A stretch of DNA of 64,000 nucleotides from Sinosporangium siamense (GTDB lineage: Bacteria; Actinomycetota; Actinomycetes; Streptosporangiales; Streptosporangiaceae). The stretch is from positions 1 through 64,000 of the forward strand of contig NZ_BOOW01000016.1 of NCBI RefSeq assembly GCF_016863435.1, in the 5' to 3' direction. Below, one piece after another: positions 7,395 through 19,091 of this stretch. Every line of letters begins with the position of its first letter. The first letter of the stretch is position 1. Under the pieces are notes generated by a model. The model had not been told where the DNA came from. It did no database searches and was given only the letters and a program-made list of their open reading frames with translations. Made by a program: the position numbers and the translations under genes.

Positions 7395-9029
7395 ATGTCC
7401 GACAACGACATAACGATGGTGAGCGTGGAGGAGTTCGTCCCCGTCGACAGCGTCGACCGGATGCTGGCGATTGCCGAATCCATCTTCACGTTGCCGCCCC
7501 AGCAGGGCCTCGCGCTTCCCGAGAATCTCAAGCGGTCGATGGTGTGGATGGTGAAGTACATCGCTCCCACGAGCGAATTCTGGGACTGGCCCATGATCGA
7601 GAGTCCCATCGACAACGAGACCAGACTGCACGTCAGTTTTATCGGCCTCGGATGGGTGATCAAGCTGGTGCGCACCTACACCGTCCACCGCCAGGTAAAC
7701 CCCCTGCACGCCGAGCGGCAACTGTGCCGCCTGCTCGACGCGATAACCGCCGGAACCCCGGTCGACGCCGTGGTCCGGTTGAAGTCCACGTCGTGGACAA
7801 GGGCCGAGCTGCGGCAATTGGCGGTATATCTCAAGGGGAACGGTTATGAGGCGAAGGCCGACACCAGGGCGTTTCGGCTCACCGTCGGCCCCGTGGTCGT
7901 CTCCGTCGGGGGCCAGGAGTCGGCGGCGATCCCGTGCGCCTCGAATGCGATGGACGAGACCGTCAGAAAACTGTTCCGCGATATCAAACGGTGGGCGAAC
8001 CGCGAACAGAAGTTTGAAGGCGCTGACTGGTGCGCATATAAACGCCGCAGATTGACGGTCATAATGAGGTCCGTTCCCGCCGGCGGGTGCGCTCCCACGG
8101 CGGAGGACCTCGACGTGACCAACGAGCCCACCGGATTGTACGACCGATCGGACAGAATTTGTTATGACCTCGTGGAGGATATGACCGCCAGGTCGCCCCG
8201 GCCGCTGGGTTCGCTGGTCTTCCCCGCCTACGGTTTCCACCTGGGGGTGATTCAGCCCCGCGCCGTGCTCCGGGTGGTGGCCGGCTCGGACACCGCCGTC
8301 GTCGGGGAGTTCCTCCAATACTTCTCCTATCTCTGGGTCAGCCACTACACGCGGATTTGGCGCTACCTGGAGTTCGAGGATCAGTTTGTCTACGCCAGCG
8401 ACGTCCGGCGCCTGAAGGAGCTCGACGACCAGTCCCTCGACGGCTACAGCGGCAAGGCGCTGCGCCTGGCCGATCTGCGCAGCCGCCTTGAGCTCATGAA
8501 CCGGGTGGACGAGGGGCGGGTCAACGCCTATACGCCACCGCACCATCGGTTCTCCTTCGCGCCGGGGGTGGCGGGGACGCGGTCCGTGGTCGCCCGGCTC
8601 AGATCCGCACTGATCCCTTCGACGATCACGAAGTTGAACAACGATCCGCTGGCGAAGGCGCCCGAGATTCTCGACCACGCCATCAACGAGTTGTCGCGCG
8701 CCTACGGCGCCTTCGCCCTGGCGTCGTCGTTCCGTATGCAGCGCATGTTGCAGATCCTGCAGAGCCTCTTCGTGGTCGCCGCGGTCGCGCAGATCTTCAG
8801 CCTGGTGCCGCTCGCCGACGTCGTGGACAGCGCGGTGAGCATCGGTCTCGCCGGCCACGCATGGCATGAAGGAGTTCTCGCCCTCAAGGCGCACTGGGTG
8901 TGGCTGAAGGACATCGACCTTTCGCTGATCGCCGTGCGGTTGCTCATCTTGGCCCTGGGGTCCGCGCTGGGCATCGCCATAATCAGGAGGGCCCCGATCT
9001 CAGGCATGTTGAAACGTTTGCTCGGCTAG
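7395..9029 (+). CDS. large protein with C-terminal membrane helices, unknown function
   Basis: 544 residues from ATG 7395, with GGGGAA about nine bases upstream. Roughly the first 440 residues look soluble (mixed alpha/beta, with a segment YGFHLGVIQPRAVLRVVAGSD). The last 100 residues hold three hydrophobic stretches: MLQILQSLFVVAAVAQIFSLV, AVSIGLAGHAWHEGVLAL and LSLIAVRLLILALGSALGIAII, then a basic tail. I do not recognise a family. It is convergent with the TGS1-like methyltransferase gene. Codons are somewhat less GC-biased than in the housekeeping block, consistent with accessory status. Confidence 0.75.
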   Translation: MSDNDITMVSVEEFVPVDSVDRMLAIAESIFTLPPQQGLALPENLKRSMVWMVKYIAPTSEFWDWPMIESPIDNETRLHVSFIGLGWVIKLVRTYTVHRQVNPLHAERQLCRLLDAITAGTPVDAVVRLKSTSWTRAELRQLAVYLKGNGYEAKADTRAFRLTVGPVVVSVGGQESAAIPCASNAMDETVRKLFRDIKRWANREQKFEGADWCAYKRRRLTVIMRSVPAGGCAPTAEDLDVTNEPTGLYDRSDRICYDLVEDMTARSPRPLGSLVFPAYGFHLGVIQPRAVLRVVAGSDTAVVGEFLQYFSYLWVSHYTRIWRYLEFEDQFVYASDVRRLKELDDQSLDGYSGKALRLADLRSRLELMNRVDEGRVNAYTPPHHRFSFAPGVAGTRSVVARLRSALIPSTITKLNNDPLAKAPEILDHAINELSRAYGAFALASSFRMQRMLQILQSLFVVAAVAQIFSLVPLADVVDSAVSIGLAGHAWHEGVLALKAHWVWLKDIDLSLIAVRLLILALGSALGIAIIRRAPISGMLKRLLG

Positions 9030-9148
9030 GGTCTTGTTCGCCGGATCGGCCGAGGGCCCGGCTTCCGGATTCCGCTGCGGAAACAAGAGGTCAGGGCCCG
9101 GTTTCCAGGGTCGGCTTCGGGGGACACCCATCAAGCTGCACCCAGGGG

Positions 9149-9784
9149 CTAGGTGCGGTCCCACCTGGTGTAAGACACCGTGCGGGAGATCAGGCGTCCA
9201 TAGGAGACGTTGTCGAACATCGTGTAACGGTGGCCGAAACTTTCGAGTTCCGTCAGGTCGAAGTTCTCCGGCACCCGCAAAAGCACCTCGTCGAAACGCG
9301 GCAGCGTGAGACTCAGCAACCGGCCGCCGTCCGGGAGGAAACTCGCGAGGAGAAACCTGTCCTGCCCCTTGTAGGCCGGTCCTCCCCAAGGAGGGTCGAG
9401 ATAGACGGCGTCGACCGCCGCCCGCGCCGACTGCACGACGTCCATGAAGTCGCCGACCACGAACTCGATCCGGTCCGCCACGCCGTAGATCTTCGAATTC
9501 TCCTCCGCCATGCGCAGCCGATCGCCGTCGACGTCGACCGCGATCACCCGCTTGCCCGCCCGGGCGAAACCGATGCTGCTCCCGCCTATCCCGGCGAACC
9601 CGTCCAGCACGACGGCCCCCCGCACGGCCTTCGCCACCGCGAGTGCCGCGTCCTCCGGCATGACGGAATAGAGTCCTTCGGCGTCGGTCCGGATGCCTTC
9701 GTCGAACCTGGAAAAATATTCATATCGCCTGTTCCAGTATTTCTGCAGGCTGGGGCCGAACGGGGAGGACGTGGCGTCATCCAT
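9149..9784 (-). CDS. TGS1-like RNA cap guanine-N2 methyltransferase family protein
   Basis: 211 residues from ATG 9784 (GGAAAGG upstream); a TTG at 9841 would add 19 residues. It carries the hallmarks of trimethylguanosine synthase catalytic domains in order: KYWNRRYEYFSRFDEGI (15-31), VLDGFAGIGG as SAM motif I (59-68), AVDVD (82-86), YGVADRIEFVVGDFMD (100-115) and the catalytic DPPWGGPAYKG (130-140). The PPWGG tryptophan, which stacks on m7G in the eukaryotic enzyme, and the KYW element are both kept. Cap methylation is not expected in bacteria, so the substrate is open (tRNA, phage or modified RNA). Confident as a SAM methyltransferase of this family, unsure of substrate. Confidence 0.85.
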   Translation of the reverse strand: MDDATSSPFGPSLQKYWNRRYEYFSRFDEGIRTDAEGLYSVMPEDAALAVAKAVRGAVVLDGFAGIGGSSIGFARAGKRVIAVDVDGDRLRMAEENSKIYGVADRIEFVVGDFMDVVQSARAAVDAVYLDPPWGGPAYKGQDRFLLASFLPDGGRLLSLTLPRFDEVLLRVPENFDLTELESFGHRYTMFDNVSYGRLISRTVSYTRWDRT

Positions 9785-10456
9785 GATCGAGGTGGCCTTT
9801 CCGTAACGGATCCAATCTCGGAACACCGATTGCGGAGTCAACGGAATTTTGCCCGCTGAAACAGCGCGAATGCCACTCCCCGCGCCCCTTCCTTTCCTGG
9901 GTGTCGCTCATCCTGCTGCGAACGATGATCGGCACCTGGCAAATGGAAGAACGGGGAAGCAGTTGTTCACCGTACGAGTGTGATAGCGCTGAGAGCTGTC
10001 GATAAAGATCGAGGCGGCGATTGAGTGCCGCCGTGACCTGCCGGAGTGCGCATTTGCGGCAAGTGAGAGCGCTCCATGCCGGACCCCCGAGGCGGGAACG
10101 TTCACCAGAAACGTGAGGTGGTGCCCATAAAGCTCATAGTGGCCATTGAGTTCATTGAGTCTACAGGGGCGGCAGGGGAGAGTAGATGGCCTCGGAACGG
10201 GGGAGGAAAAGCGAATCGGACCATGGCGAGACGGCAGAACGATTCCGGTCCTCAGCGGATCTACCGCAAAACTCGCCATCAACGCGGTAGGAGAGCAATC
10301 TGAGAAAGCTTCGCGAGTCGTGGAGACGATCAATCCCCTACACACGCCGACCACTCCCGCCGCAGACGCCGCTTCCCTACCAGTGCCCCCGAAGTCGCGG
10401 GGCGGAACACCGCCTTCGCGTCGGGATTGTCGGTGGCGACGCCTACAGTGGGTCGG
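9785..10456. other. about 670-bp spacer upstream of uvrB
   Basis: It holds the leaders of the methyltransferase (minus) and uvrB (plus). Base composition is less GC-rich than the genes. No open frame shows family resemblance or clear coding bias, and no SOS-type palindrome was recognised by eye. Confidence 0.5.
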
Positions 10457-12562
10457 GTGAGGCCGGTTACTGATTTGCAGCGCAAGGTGGCACCCTTCCA
10501 CGTGGTCACCGAGATGACGCCGTCCGGAGACCAGCCGGCGGCCATCGCCGAGCTAGAGCGGCGTGTCAAAGCGGGGGAGAAGGACATGGTGCTGCTCGGT
10601 GCCACAGGCACCGGCAAGACCGCCACCGTGGCCTGGTTGATCGAGCGCCTGCAGCGCCCGGCCCTGGTGATGCAGCCCAACAAGACCCTGGCCGCGCAGT
10701 TCGCCAACGAGCTGCGCGAGATGTTGCCCAACAACGCGGTCGAATACTTCGTCTCCTACTACGACTACTACCAGCCCGAGGCATACGTCCCGCAGACCGA
10801 CACCTACATCGAGAAGGACTCCTCGATCAACGACGAGGTCGACCGCCTCCGTCACTCGGCGACCAACTCGCTGCTCACCCGCCGCGACACGATCGTCGTG
10901 GCCTCGGTGTCGTGCATTTACGGCCTCGGCACCCCGCAGGAATATGTCGACCGCATGGTCAGGCTCAAGGTCGGCCAGGAGATCGAGCGCGACGCCCTGC
11001 TGCGCAGGCTCGTCGACATGCAATACGCCCGCAATGACCTCGCCTTCACGCGGGGCACCTTCCGAGTGCGCGGCGACACGATCGAGGTCATCCCGCAATA
11101 CGAGGAGCTCGCCGTCCGGATCGAGATGTTCGGCGACGAGATCGAGAAGCTCGCCACACTCCACCCCCTCACCGGCGAGGTCGTGACCGAGGACACCGAG
11201 CTTTACATCTTCCCCGCGTCCCACTACGTCGCCGGGCCCGAGCGCATGGACCGCGCGATCCGCGACATCGAGGCCGAGCTTGAGGAGCGCCTCGCCGAGT
11301 TCGAGCGCCAGGGCAAGCTCCTGGAGGCCCAGCGGCTGCGCATGCGCACCACCTACGACATCGAGATGATGCGCCAGGTCGGCACCGCCTCCGGCATCGA
11401 AAACTACTCCCGCCACATCGACAACCGCCCCGCGGGCTCGGCGCCCCACACGCTGCTCGACTACTTCCCCGAGGACTTCATCCTTGTGCTGGACGAGTCC
11501 CACCAGACCGTCCCCCAGATCGGCGCGATGTATGAAGGCGACGCCTCCCGCAAGCGCACGCTCGTCGACCACGGCTTCCGCCTGCCCTCCGCGATGGACA
11601 ACCGCCCCCTCAAGTGGGAGGAGTTCCTCGACCGCATCGGCCAGACCGTCTACCTCTCGGCCACCCCCGGCTCCTATGAGCTGGGCCGCGCCAAGGGCGA
11701 CGTCGTCGAGCAGGTCATCCGCCCCACCGGCCTCGTCGACCCCGAGGTCGTGGTCAAGACCACCAAGGGCCAGATCGACGACCTGATGCACGAGATCCGC
11801 GTCCGCACGGAGAAAGACGAGCGTGTGCTCGTCACCACTCTCACCAAGAAGATGTCGGAGGACCTCACCGACTACCTCTTGGAAAACGGCATCCGCGTGC
11901 GCTATCTCCACAGCGAGGTCGACACCCTGCGCCGCATCGAGCTGCTCCGCGAGTTGCGCATGGGCGAGTTCGACGTCCTCGTCGGCATCAACCTCCTCCG
12001 CGAGGGCCTCGACCTGCCCGAGGTGTCGCTGGTCTCCATCCTCGACGCCGACAAGGAGGGTTTCCTCCGCTCCGAGACGTCCTTGATCCAGACCATCGGC
12101 CGCGCCGCCCGCAACGTCTCCGGCCAAGTGCATATGTATGCCGACACGGTCACCCCGTCGATGCAGCGCGCCATCGACGAGACCAATCGCCGCCGCGAGA
12201 AGCAGGTCGCCTACAACCAGGCCAACGGCATCGACCCGATGCCCCTCCGCAAGAAGATCGCCGACATCCTCGACCAGATGGCCCGCGAAAACGCCGACAC
12301 CGAGCAACTCCTGGGCGGCGCCCGCCAGCAGTCCCGCGGCAAGGCCCCCGTCCCCGGCCTGTCCTCCAAGGCCGGCCAGCACGCCAAGACCATCGTCGGC
12401 GAAATGCCCCGCGCCCAGATCGAGGCCCTCATCGAGTCCCTCACCGACCAAATGCACCAGGCCGCCGCCGACCTCCGGTTCGAGGTGGCCGCCCGCCTCC
12501 GCGACGAGCTCAAGGAGCTGAAGCGCGAGGTCCGCGACATGCGCGAGGCGGGGGTGAGCTGA
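10457..12562 (+). CDS. uvrB: excinuclease ABC subunit UvrB
   Basis: 701 residues. UvrB is the damage-verifying helicase of nucleotide excision repair, loaded by UvrA and recruiting UvrC. Visible are the N-terminal [13 protein letters not shown], Walker A GATGTGKT (about 48-55), the beta-hairpin [29 protein letters not shown], the helicase motif [22 protein letters not shown] and a C-terminal UVR domain ([19 protein letters not shown]). GTG 10457 gives the family-like N-terminus [13 protein letters not shown]; an in-frame TTG at 10427 is less likely. A strong terminator follows. Confidence 0.98.
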   Translation: MRPVTDLQRKVAPFHVVTEMTPSGDQPAAIAELERRVKAGEKDMVLLGATGTGKTATVAWLIERLQRPALVMQPNKTLAAQFANELREMLPNNAVEYFVSYYDYYQPEAYVPQTDTYIEKDSSINDEVDRLRHSATNSLLTRRDTIVVASVSCIYGLGTPQEYVDRMVRLKVGQEIERDALLRRLVDMQYARNDLAFTRGTFRVRGDTIEVIPQYEELAVRIEMFGDEIEKLATLHPLTGEVVTEDTELYIFPASHYVAGPERMDRAIRDIEAELEERLAEFERQGKLLEAQRLRMRTTYDIEMMRQVGTASGIENYSRHIDNRPAGSAPHTLLDYFPEDFILVLDESHQTVPQIGAMYEGDASRKRTLVDHGFRLPSAMDNRPLKWEEFLDRIGQTVYLSATPGSYELGRAKGDVVEQVIRPTGLVDPEVVVKTTKGQIDDLMHEIRVRTEKDERVLVTTLTKKMSEDLTDYLLENGIRVRYLHSEVDTLRRIELLRELRMGEFDVLVGINLLREGLDLPEVSLVSILDADKEGFLRSETSLIQTIGRAARNVSGQVHMYADTVTPSMQRAIDETNRRREKQVAYNQANGIDPMPLRKKIADILDQMARENADTEQLLGGARQQSRGKAPVPGLSSKAGQHAKTIVGEMPRAQIEALIESLTDQMHQAAADLRFEVAARLRDELKELKREVRDMREAGVS

Positions 12563-12680
12563 GGCTCATTCTTCTACGGGCTCAGCAGCCGTCATGAGCT
12601 GAGCGTCCCTGCGTTCCGGGTTCCTCGGAAACCAGGCGCGCGGCCGAGACCTCGGCACACTGCCAAGGACCGTGAACTCG

Positions 12681-12723
12681 ATCCGCCGGGAGGGTGATCC
12701 TCTCCCGGCGGATTCGTGCTTTT
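12681..12723 (+). terminator. intrinsic terminator after uvrB
   Basis: Perfect 12-bp stem ATCCGCCGGGAG (12681-12692) and CTCCCGGCGGAT (12702-12713), a nine-base loop, then a short T-run at 12720-12723. It lies about 120 bp after the uvrB stop. Confidence 0.8.
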
Positions 12724-12859
12724 AAGAAGGATCCCTCTCCTCGCCCTCGCGATCCTGCGCAGGGCTTCCAGGCGGGAATTTGGTGATTCGGGCGGCACTC
12801 TGAGGGCCCTCTATACGAGTACGGCAGAGGCCATGTCGGCGGGTTGTCGGATTCTTGCC

Positions 12860-13126
12860 TCAGTGGCGGGAGTCCCGCCCTTTGGTTGGTGAAGAGAGCT
12901 CACCTTTATGGGTGTGCCCTCGCTTTCCGGACGTCTTGCCGTCGGTGCTATAGGTCAGTTTCAACTCACCAATGAGTCGGTTTTTCCACTCGATCGATTC
13001 CACGCGATGACTACCCCCTCCTCTAATGAGCGAGAGGAGGCCCAGGTATGTGATCGCGAGGCACAGAGCGGCGGCGAACACCCAACTCAGAGGGCTGCTG
13101 ACCGCATGGGCGATCACTGTCCCCAA
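12860..13126 (-). CDS. small single-TM hypothetical protein (weak)
   Basis: 88 residues from TTG 13126. It has one hydrophobic helix (LSWVFAAALCLAITYLGLLSL) followed by a basic, polar tail. The only good ribosome site (GGAGGG near 13175) precedes an ATG opening an 11-codon peptide that ends just before this TTG, so it may be coupled to that leader or frameshifted relative to it. The rest of 12724-13466 shows no recognisable gene; composition is mixed and lower in GC near 13250-13450. Confidence 0.35.
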   Translation of the reverse strand: MGTVIAHAVSSPLSWVFAAALCLAITYLGLLSLIRGGGSHRVESIEWKNRLIGELKLTYSTDGKTSGKRGHTHKGELSSPTKGRDSRH

Positions 13127-13466
13127 GGCCTGTCAGGCCTGACCGTAGTGAACGGTGGTTCGTGTCATGCTTTCCCTCCGCATATTCAACAGGCACGTCG
13201 GCAGTTGCTTTCCTGGTGCGCACTCCGACGGCATCACTATGCGTGCGCCGGGTCTACAGCACAACTACAGCCTTGAGGGAAACACGCTCAAGATCGAAGA
13301 AGGACGGCAGATCCGCCACACGCGCTTCGAGGTTCATGCTACTTCGGCTTCAAGTCGTCCGTATAGAGCAATCTCGAAGAAGCGGCAAACAAGCGACGTC
13401 CGCCTTCTTGTGGGTGAGCCGAATATGGGCCTGGAAACCGACCGCTCCGTCGTTTAGAACAGGCGG

Positions 13467-14023
13467 CTAGCCGAGGAGTCTGCCGAGGTCGATGTCCACT
13501 GGGAATCCGATATCGATGATCAGTCTGCTGTGGTGGATCCCCGTGGGAACGTAGCCCGCAACGACGGGATCGAGCTCGTATGTGTACACCACGGGCCTGT
13601 CATCGACCTGTTCGATCCGCCACATGTGTCTGATGCCCGCGCTTGAATACATGACGGGTTTCGTGGTGCGGTCCCGCTCTCGGGATTCCTCGGACACGAC
13701 CTCGGCCACGAGGACGACGTCTTCCGGTTCGAAGGAAGGGCCTTCGGCATGAGAGCCTCGCGCTTGACCACCAGGATGTCCGGCTCGGGGCGCTGACGTA
13801 GCCCCAGCGTGACGGTCATCTCGCGCGCCACCGCATATTCGCCGGACGGGTTCAGGCCGTGTTCGATCAGGCGCAGCGCAAGCATGTGAAACGCCGTCTG
13901 GGGAGGGCGTTTGACCAGGGAGCCGTCGATGAGTTCGACGTGTCGCGGCGCGCCGGGAGGTAGGCGGTCGAGCATGTCCGCGGTCCATCCTCCCGGTGGG
14001 CGAGGAGGGAGCCGGTTCACCAC
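13467..14023 (-). pseudogene. Uma2 family endonuclease-like gene, frameshifted
   Basis: Two overlapping frames together give one Uma2 (DUF820) protein. The 5' part (GTG 14023 or 14020) encodes GGWTADMLDRLPPGAPRHVE...RPEPDILVVKREAL. The 3' part continues one frame away with EGPSFEPEDVVLVAEVVSEESRERDRTTKPVMYSSAGIRHMW and ends at 13467. The break is near 13750-13760, inside the PD-(D/E)XK fold between the PDI aspartate and the EVVS segment, so the product would lack the active site unless frameshifting occurs. It follows the upstream gene by eight bases. Confidence 0.8.
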
Positions 14024-14031
14024 GCGGGGGG

Positions 14032-14664
14032 TCAGCGGAGTTCGTCCGGGCGGTGGGGTTTTTCGGCGGCGATGGTGCGCTGGTAGAGGTCTTCGATCTC
14101 GTCGAGGGGGTCGGCTACCGGGGTGCCGGCCTGGCGGCGGGCTTCGATTTCCATTTCGGTGCGGGTGTGGAGTTCGCCGATGCCGGTGGAGGAGTGGGCG
14201 ACCTGGTTGTCGAGGAGGTCGGCGCGGATGCGGGCGCAGGTGGAGGTGAGTTTGCCGTGGTGTTCGCGTAGGCGGCCCAGGGTGACGTGGTCGACATAGG
14301 GCGAGACGCGGCGCTGCTGGGCGTAGGCGGCGAGCTGGCCGTCGAGGACGTTGGCGTGCTGGCTGATCTCGCCGACGAGCTGGGGGAGGTCGCCGAGGCC
14401 CCAGCCCTCGTGGATGGCGCGGTCGACGGCCTGGCGGGTGATGGAGATCTCGCGCTGGAGGTCGATGCGCATGCGCTCGACCTCGGCGGCCTCGCCGGTG
14501 CCCATCGCGTTGACGTGGGTGGTGAACTTGCTGGTGGCCTCGCGGGCTTTCTTCGCCGCGACCTTGCCGAGGCGCACCATCGCGTAGATCGCGACTCCGC
14601 CAATGATCAGCATGAACAGCAGAGCGACCAGGATGATGGTCAACAGCGTGCTTATTGGAGGCAC
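14032..14664 (-). CDS. N-terminal-anchored coiled-coil protein, unknown function
   Basis: 210 residues from GTG 14664; the longer open frame upstream has no coding character. It starts with one membrane helix (LLTIILVALLFMLIIGGVAIYAMV), followed by a long helical, charged cytoplasmic part rich in Arg, Glu, Ala and Gln, consistent with coiled coil. The topology is that of envelope-associated scaffolds, but no named family is recognised. It is upstream of the broken Uma2 gene. Confidence 0.65.
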   Translation of the reverse strand: MPPISTLLTIILVALLFMLIIGGVAIYAMVRLGKVAAKKAREATSKFTTHVNAMGTGEAAEVERMRIDLQREISITRQAVDRAIHEGWGLGDLPQLVGEISQHANVLDGQLAAYAQQRRVSPYVDHVTLGRLREHHGKLTSTCARIRADLLDNQVAHSSTGIGELHTRTEMEIEARRQAGTPVADPLDEIEDLYQRTIAAEKPHRPDELR

Positions 14665-14916
14665 CCCCCACCAGGAACGGCAAAGATGTTTCGAGGATAT
14701 CCCGGCGGGGCAGAGCGTGAGCCGGTCAATGTCGGGCGGGGGTGGCGTGGCGGCGCCGTGGTGTCCATGTCTCCGGGGTCTCCGGCCGGGTGGGAGCGGC
14801 GTGGTGTCCACGTCTCCAGGTTCACGTGACCAGGCGCCGTGTCGTATCCGGGGTGATGCCACAGTCGGGCGAGGATGGTGCCGTGGGGTCCCTGTCCGTG
14901 AGATGACGCCAGGTCA

Positions 14917-15501
14917 CTACTGAACGCGGGCGGCGCGGCGGCGGCGTCGGGCGCGCATGATGCGCCAGGCGAGCCAGGCCAGTACGGCGACGGCCACGAT
15001 GATCAGCACCGGCACGAAGACGGCGATGAGGGTGAGGCCGAGCGAGCCGGCGTCCTCCATGGTGCTGACGACGGGGGCGCCGACGCCCGCGGTGCCGGCG
15101 TTGACCACGGGGCGGGCCGCGGACTTCATGGCGTGGACGGCGAGGGCGATGCCGATGCCGAGCACCCAGCTCAGCCAGGGGCGCTCGGTGAAGAAGGAGG
15201 AGCCTTCGAGGTTCGCGGCGGCTTCGGTGCCGCTGAAGACGACGCCGCCGGCGGCGGGGCGCACGGCGGTCTGGATCATGTCGTTGACGTGGTCGACGAC
15301 CGGGATCTTGTCCAGCACGAACTCGGCGGCGAGCAGCACCGCGATGAGGGCCAGCACCCAACCGTTGGAGAGCCAGGCATATCCTTGCGGCAGCCGTACG
15401 GCGTCGGTGAAGTTGGCGAGGAGGCCGACGACCAGCAGCGGGATATAGGCGTTGAGACCGGCCGCGGTGGACAGGCCGACGCCCGTCAATGCCGAGAGCA
15501 T
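14917..15501 (-). CDS. DUF4126 family membrane protein
   Basis: 194 residues from ATG 15501, with GGAGG five bases upstream. About five hydrophobic segments. Family-like features are the N-terminal LTGVGLSTAAGLNAYIPLLV, AAEFVLDKIPVVDHVND and small-residue-rich helices, ending in an arginine-rich cytoplasmic tail. Integral membrane protein; function of the family is not established. Confidence 0.8.
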   Translation of the reverse strand: MLSALTGVGLSTAAGLNAYIPLLVVGLLANFTDAVRLPQGYAWLSNGWVLALIAVLLAAEFVLDKIPVVDHVNDMIQTAVRPAAGGVVFSGTEAAANLEGSSFFTERPWLSWVLGIGIALAVHAMKSAARPVVNAGTAGVGAPVVSTMEDAGSLGLTLIAVFVPVLIIVAVAVLAWLAWRIMRARRRRRAARVQ

Positions 15502-15625
15502 GGTGCCTCCGGAGGGCTGTCAAAACCCGGATCAGGAAATGTCGGGCGTCCTCGACGACGGACACTTACGACTCTATGAGGAAAGCTCCCGGCATGAGCT
15601 TGGGATCAAGCAGGCTTGACGCGTT

Positions 15626-15713
15626 CCCGACCGACCGCGTTCCTGACCGACCATCGCTTTCCCGACCGACCGCGTTCCTGACCGACCATCGCTTTCCCGA
15701 CCGACCGCGTTCC
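15626..15713. repeat. 35-bp tandem repeat, about 2.5 copies
   Basis: Units at 15626-15660 and 15661-15695 are identical over 35 bp, with a partial third to 15713. Each unit contains the submotif GACCGACC twice. Located between a DUF4126 gene and the 3' end of an acyltransferase gene. No spacer diversity, so not a CRISPR array. Confidence 0.8.
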
Positions 15714-15729
15714 CGGCCGATCGTGCCCT

Positions 15730-16449
15730 CTAGAACTGATCGCGCCCTCTAGAGAGGCGTCCCTCCGGGCCCGGGCTCTGCCACCCCTCCTCGGGCTTGT
15801 ACTGACGGACCAACCTGGCCGGCACCCCCGCTAATACGCAGTGGTCGGGAAACTCCCCCCGCACGACGGCGCCGCCCGCGACGACCGTCTGACGTCCAAG
15901 ACGGGTGCCGGGAAGAATGATGGCGCCCGCCCCCAGCCATGAGCCGGACCCGATCTCGACGGGACTGTTACGCGGCCACTGCCGCCCGATGGGCGTCTCC
16001 GGGTCGTCGTAAACGTGGTTCTGATCGGTGATGTAGACATACGGCCCGGTGAAGACGTCGTCCCCCACAGTGATGGACTGATGGCCGACGATGTGGCTGC
16101 CCCTGCCGATGGAGCAGGCGCGGCCGATGCGCACGATGGTGTCGGGGCCGAGGGGCGCGCCGGGCATCATGCCGGCGGAGATGGAGACCCGTTCCCCGAT
16201 GAGCGTGTGGTCGCCGATCTCTATCCGCTCCTCCCCGAAGATCGCTCCGACGGGGAAGGCGATGCAGGCTCCCTCGCCCAGGCTGCGGAAACGATATCCG
16301 GCGGGCGCGGCGGGACTGATCGTGCCGAGCTTGCCGGCGGTGCGCCACAGGGAGTGTACGGCGTGGCCGGCGAGGCGGACGGTCGTCCGGCGCAGGGCAC
16401 GGCGGGCGGCCTGAAGCGGGGTGAGGGCCGCGGCCTCGCGAGGGGACAT
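15730..16449 (-). CDS. hexapeptide-repeat (left-handed beta-helix) acyltransferase
   Basis: 239 residues. After a basic N-terminal region come repeated [LIV]-G-x4 turns: IEIGDHTLIGERVSI, IVRIGRACSIGRGSHIV, ITVGDDVFTGPYVYI, VEIGSGSWLGAGAIILPG and VVAGGAVVRGEFPDHCVLAG. It also has the histidine loop DQNHVYDDPETPIG typical of WbbJ/maltose-O-acetyltransferase-like enzymes. It should transfer an acetyl or acyl group from CoA to a sugar or similar acceptor, probably for a surface polysaccharide. ATG 16449. No glycan genes flank it, so the acceptor is unknown. Confidence 0.85.
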   Translation of the reverse strand: MSPREAAALTPLQAARRALRRTTVRLAGHAVHSLWRTAGKLGTISPAAPAGYRFRSLGEGACIAFPVGAIFGEERIEIGDHTLIGERVSISAGMMPGAPLGPDTIVRIGRACSIGRGSHIVGHQSITVGDDVFTGPYVYITDQNHVYDDPETPIGRQWPRNSPVEIGSGSWLGAGAIILPGTRLGRQTVVAGGAVVRGEFPDHCVLAGVPARLVRQYKPEEGWQSPGPEGRLSRGRDQF

Positions 16450-16650
16450 GTGGTGAGAAGTTACCGCTTGGTCGCTATGTCCGGTGCATGGGGCTAAGTC
16501 CGGCGTAGACCACGAGAGGGTCGCTTATGGCCACAAGGAGGCTTAGTGGATTGGGTCGGGAGGTCCGGCGGGAGAGGAGTTATAGGCTTCGGCCTGGGCT
16601 GTTCGAGCACTTGGCGGGCACTGTTTGATACTCTGAGAGCCCGTGGATAA

Positions 16651-19058
<2,408 letters not shown>

Positions 19059-19091
19059 CCGGAGGAGGAAGTCCTGAGCGAGCCTGCGGCA

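Noticed and set aside
7053-8894. 613-codon frame antisense to the membrane-protein gene
   Set aside because: Low-complexity, no motif or start site; the plus-strand gene has a ribosome site and plausible membrane helices.
9149-9784. Simple DNA N6-adenine methylase because of DPPW
   Set aside because: The flanking KYW, YGVADRIEF, GDFMD and PPWGGP pattern fits the TGS1 family much better, and no restriction gene is adjacent.
10553-12457. 634-codon frame antisense to uvrB
   Set aside because: Shadow frame caused by third-position GC; uvrB has all family motifs on the plus strand.
15626-15713. CRISPR array
   Set aside because: The repeats are contiguous without unique spacers and there are no cas genes in the window.
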